This document shows, one piece after another, positions 58,916 to 64,000 of a stretch of DNA of 64,000 nucleotides (positions are counted from its first letter, which is position 1; each line of letters begins with the position of its first letter). Position numbers and translations under genes: made by a program. The notes beneath the pieces are model-generated. The model had not been told where the DNA came from. It searched no databases and saw only the letters and a list, made by a program, of their open reading frames with translations. Origin of the DNA: an uncultured Litoreibacter sp. (lineage in GTDB: Bacteria; Pseudomonadota; Alphaproteobacteria; Rhodobacterales; Rhodobacteraceae); assembly GCA_947504205.1 (NCBI GenBank), contig CANNGL010000002.1, positions 771,001 through 835,000 on the forward strand, written 5' to 3'.

Positions 58916-59893
58916 TTACATTTTTTTGACGCGTTCCGCGATCATCGAAACCATCTCGAACATTATGGCTGCGGCCACCATGGCCGTGATCTGGTTCGGG
59001 CTGTCTTTTGTCGGCATCAGACACACCACATCACCGCCGACGATGTTCAGGCCACGCGCAGCGTGCAACAGCTCCGTCGCTTCATCCATTGAGAAACCTG
59101 TCACACCGGGCTCGATATTCGACACAGCGGGGGCCACGCTGGGATCGAGGCAATCAAGATCGAAGGTTATGTAAACCGGGCGATCTGCGAGCACGTCCTT
59201 GACCTGCTCGATCACGTCCAGAGCGCCGCGCTTGCGGTACTCTTTCATTGTCACGACGTTGTAGCCGTAATCGTAGCTTGGTTGCAGCCAGTCCAGTGTT
59301 CTCGGGTGCCCGCGCAGCCCGATTTGCATGGAGGTTTTGGGATCGACCTGACCTTGATCGGCAAGGTAGGCGCCCCAATGCGCAGCAGATTTTTCTGCAC
59401 CCAGAAAATGATCAACTTTTGTGAAGACATCCGTATGAGCGTCGAGATGCAGCAGCGAGACTGGCTGCCCGTTGGTCAAAGCGCTGCTGCCGACAGCTTG
59501 CAGGATGCCGCCGGTGATCGAGTGATCGCCACCAATCGAAACCGGGCGCGCACCCGATCGCACAACCTTTTCATAGAAGTCGGTGATCTGCTGGATGCAA
59601 TGTTCGTTGTCATTGGCCCGGGGAAACGGGACATCACCGATATCAGAGATGTTGATGTCCCATGGGTTGATCCCGAACTCCCCATGCACGCGGCGCTGCA
59701 ATGCCGAGACGTTGCGTACCGCGCGCGGGCCAAGATGCTGGTCGCGTTCGGTCGTGCCATTGCCGGTAGAGTGCGGCACCCCGGCCAGCACGATATCCTG
59801 TGCATCTAAAGGCTCGTGAGGGGTACGAAATAGCGTGGGGATGCCCCACCAGTAGAGGTTCTCCATCATGCTGGTGTCGTGTTCTTCGGCCAT
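58916..59893 (-). CDS. Agmatinase/arginase-family (ureohydrolase) enzyme
   Basis: 325 residues from ATG 59893 with GGAAGG upstream. Mn-binding motifs in order: SIGGDHSIT, LLHLDAHTDVF and ITFDLDCLDPSVAPAVSNIEPGV. The length and the VPHSTGNGTTERDQHLGPRAVR N-terminal segment fit agmatinase or guanidinopropionase/guanidinobutyrase types, which release urea. Which guanidino substrate is used cannot be decided. It is flanked by the initiator tRNA and a divergent BNR-repeat protein. Confidence 0.92.
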   Translation of the reverse strand: MAEEHDTSMMENLYWWGIPTLFRTPHEPLDAQDIVLAGVPHSTGNGTTERDQHLGPRAVRNVSALQRRVHGEFGINPWDINISDIGDVPFPRANDNEHCIQQITDFYEKVVRSGARPVSIGGDHSITGGILQAVGSSALTNGQPVSLLHLDAHTDVFTKVDHFLGAEKSAAHWGAYLADQGQVDPKTSMQIGLRGHPRTLDWLQPSYDYGYNVVTMKEYRKRGALDVIEQVKDVLADRPVYITFDLDCLDPSVAPAVSNIEPGVTGFSMDEATELLHAARGLNIVGGDVVCLMPTKDSPNQITAMVAAAIMFEMVSMIAERVKKM

Positions 59894-60019
59894 ATCGCAC
59901 CTTCCTTCGTGATCGACGCGAATGTTGGCGCAAACTCCTGTCATCGGCAACGAAATTGCCTGAAGCGACTTGGTTGAAGACTTGTGGTAGTATGAGAGGA
60001 CACATCTGATAGAGGGGCT

Positions 60020-61183
60020 ATGGCTGATACGATCACCCTGCTTGTTGGCACCACCAAGGGTCTGTTTCTGCTGGAAAGTGATGCTGGGCGGCAAAACTGG
60101 CAGCCACGCGGGCCGTATTGCGATCTGTGGTCCATTAATCATGCGATTGGCGATCCGGAGACCGGAACCCTTTGGGCCGCTGGCGGCGATGGCTGGAGCG
60201 GCGCAGGCGTCTGGACGTCCGGCGATGGTGGCGACAGTTGGAGCCTTGCGAAACTGGCCAATGGTGATGCCGACAAATGGATGGCTGCGGAGCCGGAGGT
60301 TGCAGAGCAGCTTGGCATGACCCCTGCCCCGCCTGCGCCTTTCACGGATGAAATCGAAGCCTTGTGGTCTTTGGGACTGTCAGGCGGCTTGCTTTATGCC
60401 GGGGCCAAGCCCGCGACACTTTTTGTCTCAAAAGATGGCGGGGTGAATTGGTCAAAGCTTGATGGGCTGAACAGACATCCATCGGCCGAGGATTGGCAGC
60501 CTGGCGCAGTAGGGCTGACCCTGCACACGATTGTGCCGCATCCGGAGAAACTCGAGACGCTGTGGATTGGTATTTCGGCGGCGGGGGTCTTTATGACCGA
60601 AGATGGTGGAGAAAGCTGGGACCGGATGAACAGGCGCAGCAATGACAGTGTGCAGGCGCCGTCATCGCACCCTGCGGCTGGCGTGGATGGAGAAACGGGG
60701 CTGTGCGTGCATAACATGGTGCGGGCCAAAGGCGACGGAGGCGATCTGCTTTATCAGCAGAACCATCACGGCGTGTTTCGCAGTGCGGATGGGGGACGCA
60801 GCTGGCACGAGATCACCAACGGTTTGCCCTCGACCTTCGGCTTTCCGATTGCCGTGCATCACAGCGATCCCAAAACCATCTGGACGCTGCCGCTCAATGG
60901 TGACGCTCAGGGGCGCTTTCCGCCCGATGCCTCTGCGGCTGTTTATCGATCTCGCGATGGTGGCGATAGCTGGGATGCGATGCGCGCAGGACTTCCGCAG
61001 GATCATTGTTATTTCACGGTTTTGCGTCAGGCGATGGCCTCGGATTTTCGTGACCCGGGCGGCGTCTATTTCGGGACGAATACCGGGTCAGTTTTTGCAA
61101 CCCGTGATGAAGGCGACAGCTGGTCGGAAATTGCCCGACATTTGCCGACAGTCTTGTGCGTCGAGGTTCTGGAACGCGCCTGA
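60020..61183 (+). CDS. BNR/Asp-box repeat beta-propeller protein (sialidase-like fold)
   Basis: 387 residues, no signal peptide seen. At least five Asp boxes are visible: TSGDGGDSW, SKDGGVNW, TEDGGESW, SADGGRSW, SRDGGDSW and TRDEGDSW, spaced along a propeller like those of sialidases and VPS10 domains. No sialidase catalytic Arg triad or FRIP motif is evident, so hydrolase activity should not be assumed. Divergent from the agmatinase-like gene by 126 bases. Confidence 0.85.
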   Translation: MADTITLLVGTTKGLFLLESDAGRQNWQPRGPYCDLWSINHAIGDPETGTLWAAGGDGWSGAGVWTSGDGGDSWSLAKLANGDADKWMAAEPEVAEQLGMTPAPPAPFTDEIEALWSLGLSGGLLYAGAKPATLFVSKDGGVNWSKLDGLNRHPSAEDWQPGAVGLTLHTIVPHPEKLETLWIGISAAGVFMTEDGGESWDRMNRRSNDSVQAPSSHPAAGVDGETGLCVHNMVRAKGDGGDLLYQQNHHGVFRSADGGRSWHEITNGLPSTFGFPIAVHHSDPKTIWTLPLNGDAQGRFPPDASAAVYRSRDGGDSWDAMRAGLPQDHCYFTVLRQAMASDFRDPGGVYFGTNTGSVFATRDEGDSWSEIARHLPTVLCVEVLERA

Positions 61184-61290
61184 TGTGATTTTCTCTGGGC
61201 TGCCGGTCACCGTCAAAATTTTGACCCGTTTACCTGATCAATCCTGTTTTCAAAGTCACACTGATTTAGATACGGGACCGGATCATTATC

Positions 61291-61695
61291 ATGAAATTGC
61301 ATATTATCGTTTTGTCGGCGGCCTGTGCGTTGGCGGCTTCCGGGGCGACAGCTCAGGACAAGAAGTTCATCGGATATACGATCAAGACCAAGACGCAGGT
61401 GGTCGACGGAACCATGCTGGTGAATGGCTACTCCCCGACTGAAATCATGCGCTTCGTGCGCGAAGACTGTGCCAGCGGGCAGGTTGGTGCGTTGAAATAT
61501 GTTGGCAAGCCAAAGACGCGGCGCGGATATGCCTTCCAAAAGTTCCGCACCTCTTGCGCGGGCGGGCCAAGCCCGCGGATCGGTCGGACCTCGGCTGTGA
61601 CGGTTGAAGTCGAGCGCATGCCTGATGGCCGAAACATGACGGAATACACCTATTCCGATGGCGGCAAGCTGTCCTATTCCCGCTATATCCGCTGA
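61291..61695 (+). CDS. Small exported protein of unknown function
   Basis: 134 residues. A signal peptide ends at ATAQD. The mature part (IGYTIKTKTQVVDGTMLVNGYSPTEIMRFVREDCASG, TVEVERMPDGRNMTEYTYSDG) has two cysteines and a basic character. I recognise no family. Its own promoter should lie in the ~100-base AT-richer gap before it. Confidence 0.65.
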   Translation: MKLHIIVLSAACALAASGATAQDKKFIGYTIKTKTQVVDGTMLVNGYSPTEIMRFVREDCASGQVGALKYVGKPKTRRGYAFQKFRTSCAGGPSPRIGRTSAVTVEVERMPDGRNMTEYTYSDGGKLSYSRYIR

Positions 61696-61766
61696 CCTGC
61701 TGATCAAACTTGTCTGCCTGTGCTATGATGAGGAAGCGTGATGCGCATCCCTTTGAGGAAGGTGAC

Positions 61767-62123
61767 ATGTATCTTGCAGGGTTCATCATTCCGGTGCCGG
61801 AGCAAAATCTTGCCGCCTACAAGACATGGTCGGAACGGTCTTCGCAGCTTCTGACGGAATATGGATGTCTGCACGTCATGGAGACTTGGGAGGATTATGT
61901 TCCCGATGGACAACACACCGACTTCAGACGCGCAGTAAACGCGCAACCCGATGAGAAGATTGTATTTTCCTGGCAGGTCTGGCCGGACAAGGCGGCGCTA
62001 GAGGCCGCTGAACGAGCAATGTCGGAAGATCCGCGCTTTGATCCGCCGGGTGGGCCGCCCTTTGATCAGAAGAGGTTGATCATGGGGTGCTTCACGCCGC
62101 TCTCCGACGTCACAGCAGTTTGA
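61767..62123 (+). CDS. DUF1428-family protein
   Basis: 118 residues from ATG 61767 with GAGGAAGG upstream. The pattern MYLAGFIIPVPEQNLAAYKTWSERSSQLLTEYGCLHVMETWEDYVPDG and KIVFSWQVWPDKAALEAAERAMSEDPRFDP is that of DUF1428, a dimeric ferredoxin-like fold with unknown function, common in Proteobacteria. No operon partners beyond the exported protein 71 bases upstream. Confidence 0.85.
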   Translation: MYLAGFIIPVPEQNLAAYKTWSERSSQLLTEYGCLHVMETWEDYVPDGQHTDFRRAVNAQPDEKIVFSWQVWPDKAALEAAERAMSEDPRFDPPGGPPFDQKRLIMGCFTPLSDVTAV

Positions 62124-62163
62124 GATCGCACCGCTTCGATCCCCTTCATCTGTATCGCACTCG

Positions 62164-62925
62164 CTAGTCTGAGACCCTGTCGAGGAAGTTGTCCAGATTA
62201 CGCTGAATATTCTCTTGGGTTGACTGTGGGACCCGCGCGCTCGGTGATCGGCTGCTCTTTGGAAGCGGACCTACTGATATGGTGAGAGCATGTTTGCTGT
62301 TCTTCGCATTGCTTGGCGTGAAAGACAGCTTGCGCGACAAGCCATCAGTATTCGACCTGCTGAGAGATGGGCTCGCCTTCAGGTCATTCTTGATCTCGAA
62401 TTCAACCTGATAGTTTACGACGGAAATCTCACCGTTGCTCAACCGTTCGAGCTGTCCCATTTGAGACGCCCATTCGATAACACCAAGCCCCGAACCGATC
62501 CGCGTCACTGAATGGTCTCCAAATTTCTTTGGAGAGCACAGCTCCTCGCTATTTGCGTTAAACACAGCGTTGAAGTCGAAAATTCGCGTCGAGGTGCGGG
62601 ACGCCGACGTGCTTGTGCCGATAGCAATTTGTGCCAATCCCGCCGGGATCGTCAGATCAAGGGCTGCCGGCTGGCTCTCAATACGTTTGGCCGTCAGTTC
62701 GAAATTTGCGGTAACCGCTTTGTCCTTGAAGAAATCCGAACCGGGTCGCGTGCCACCAGCCTCGATATTCCCCTTGAGCGATTCAACGATTTCGCACTCG
62801 AAAGAATACAGAATGTCCGAGGCATAGACGAAATCCTGTTCGACTTCTGGCAAAGTGAAATTCTTGAAAGTGCTGCAACCGCTCAGAACGAGGGCTGTGG
62901 CAAGCCCTGCTACAATCGTTCTCAT
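62164..62925 (-). CDS. Lipoprotein of unknown function
   Basis: 253 residues from MRTIVAGLATALVLSGCSTF, with a clear lipobox (LSGC). The following FVYASDILYSFECEIVESLKGN and the KFGDHSVTRIGSGLGVIEW stretch look like a beta-rich outer-membrane-associated domain, but no family is recognised. A G-rich ribosome site precedes the ATG. The gene lies between the DUF1428 gene and the rRNA operon end, transcribed in the same direction as the rRNA. Confidence 0.75.
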   Translation of the reverse strand: MRTIVAGLATALVLSGCSTFKNFTLPEVEQDFVYASDILYSFECEIVESLKGNIEAGGTRPGSDFFKDKAVTANFELTAKRIESQPAALDLTIPAGLAQIAIGTSTSASRTSTRIFDFNAVFNANSEELCSPKKFGDHSVTRIGSGLGVIEWASQMGQLERLSNGEISVVNYQVEFEIKNDLKASPSLSRSNTDGLSRKLSFTPSNAKNSKHALTISVGPLPKSSRSPSARVPQSTQENIQRNLDNFLDRVSD

Positions 62926-63028
62926 CAACCCCCCCGAACCAAGAAACCAGTGACCATAATTCTTGTTCAAAACCGGAGGGTAGTATCCTCAAGATTGCTC
63001 AAAAGTCAAAATCGGAGTGGTCATAAAC

Positions 63029-63060
63029 GAAAAAACCGCCCCGGAGGGCGGCGTTTTTTT
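63029..63060 (-). terminator. rRNA operon terminator (bidirectional)
   Basis: CCGCCC-CGGA-GGGCGG stem (63036-63051) with A6 on one side and T7 on the other. It follows the 5S gene on the minus strand and can also stop transcription arriving from the left. Confidence 0.88.
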
Positions 63061-63106
63061 CGGTCGAGATCGTCAGAGAGATACGTCTTGAGTGTTCCTT
63101 ATTAGG

Positions 63107-63222
63107 TTTGGCGGTGACCTACTCTCCCACGTCTTAAGACGCAGTACCATCGGCGCGACGGTGCTTAACGGCCGAGTTCGGGATGGGATCGGGTGTTTCA
63201 CTCGCGCTATGACCACCAAACC
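63107..63222 (-). rRNA. rrf: 5S ribosomal RNA
   Basis: On the minus strand it starts TTTGGTGGTCATAGCGCGAG and contains the CCCGATCCCATCCCGAACTC block and the GTGGGAGAGTAGG end typical of alphaproteobacterial 5S. Ends are accurate to a few bases. Confidence 0.95.
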
Positions 63223-63314
63223 AAATAAAGAACACTAACATCACCAAGTCAGGTGCGTGTTTGTTGGTGTAGTATGCTCTTGATATATCTAGCAGAAATC
63301 TTGCTTCTACTGGA

Positions 63315-64000
<686 letters not shown>

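Noticed and set aside
60020..61183. Sialidase function for the Asp-box protein
   Set aside because: Asp boxes occur in many non-enzymatic propellers, and the catalytic arginine triad and FRIP motif are not seen.

Overview
The window looks like chromosomal DNA of a marine Rhodobacteraceae bacterium (Roseobacter group, Alphaproteobacteria). This is inferred from the high GC content, the dense operons with 4-base ATGA overlaps, the catabolic gene repertoire (quaternary-amine demethylases, TTT and ABC uptake systems, BKACE enzymes), and the rRNA and initiator tRNA at the right end. No species can be named from the sequence alone.

Layout. (1) 1-12.1 kb: two divergent operons around an RpiR-type regulator. 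Leftward: a DUF2834 membrane protein, a dimethylglycine-dehydrogenase-like flavoenzyme, a zinc-independent MDR dehydrogenase and three tandem enolase-superfamily enzymes, the last cut by the window edge. Rightward: a Rieske oxygenase, a maleate-isomerase/arylmalonate-decarboxylase-like enzyme, a frameshifted sulfotransferase-like gene, an aldehyde dehydrogenase and a carboxymuconolactone-decarboxylase-like protein. Together they suggest catabolism of an N-methylated amino acid or betaine with racemisation steps. (2) 12.5-24.1 kb: an accessory segment bounded by two same-orientation, near-identical-protein integrases, the right one killed by a stop codon. It holds a BLUF photoreceptor, a 2OG-Fe(II) hydroxylase, a seven-repeat Cys-rich secreted protein, a DgcN-like plus racemase pair, a histidine kinase and a DUF1963 protein. 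(3) 24.1-29.2 kb: a redox/metal module with a multicopper oxidase, three c-type cytochromes, a glutaredoxin-MauE-like fusion, a His-rich periplasmic protein, a Crp-type regulator and a CueR-like regulator. Two promoters carry MerR-type operators with 19-base spacers.

(4) 29.3-47.3 kb: a segment flanked by a ~235-base direct repeat that includes the 3' end of uvrC. It carries LysR - tctCBA - CoA transferase, then LacI - ABC transporter - phosphodiesterase - Na/Pi cotransporter (probably phosphodiester scavenging), several poorly known or broken genes, and a LysR/secreted-protein pair. (5) 47.2-52.1 kb: housekeeping-like genes (uvrC, pteridine-reductase-like SDR, CaCA antiporter, small Cys-motif protein, S49 peptidase). 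(6) 52.3-58.7 kb: a catabolic cluster with a class III aminotransferase, a BKACE enzyme, a beta-hydroxyacid dehydrogenase, a TIM-barrel isomerase, a flavin monooxygenase and an ornithine-cyclodeaminase-like enzyme. (7) 58.8-64 kb: initiator tRNA, an agmatinase-like enzyme, small secreted proteins, then 5S and the 3' part of 23S rRNA on the minus strand.

Several genes are interrupted (homopolymer indels at 10.09 and 28.76 kb, a frameshift at 42.52 kb, stop codons at 23.14 and 23.91 kb). They may be genuine decay or assembly errors, and read-level checking would decide.
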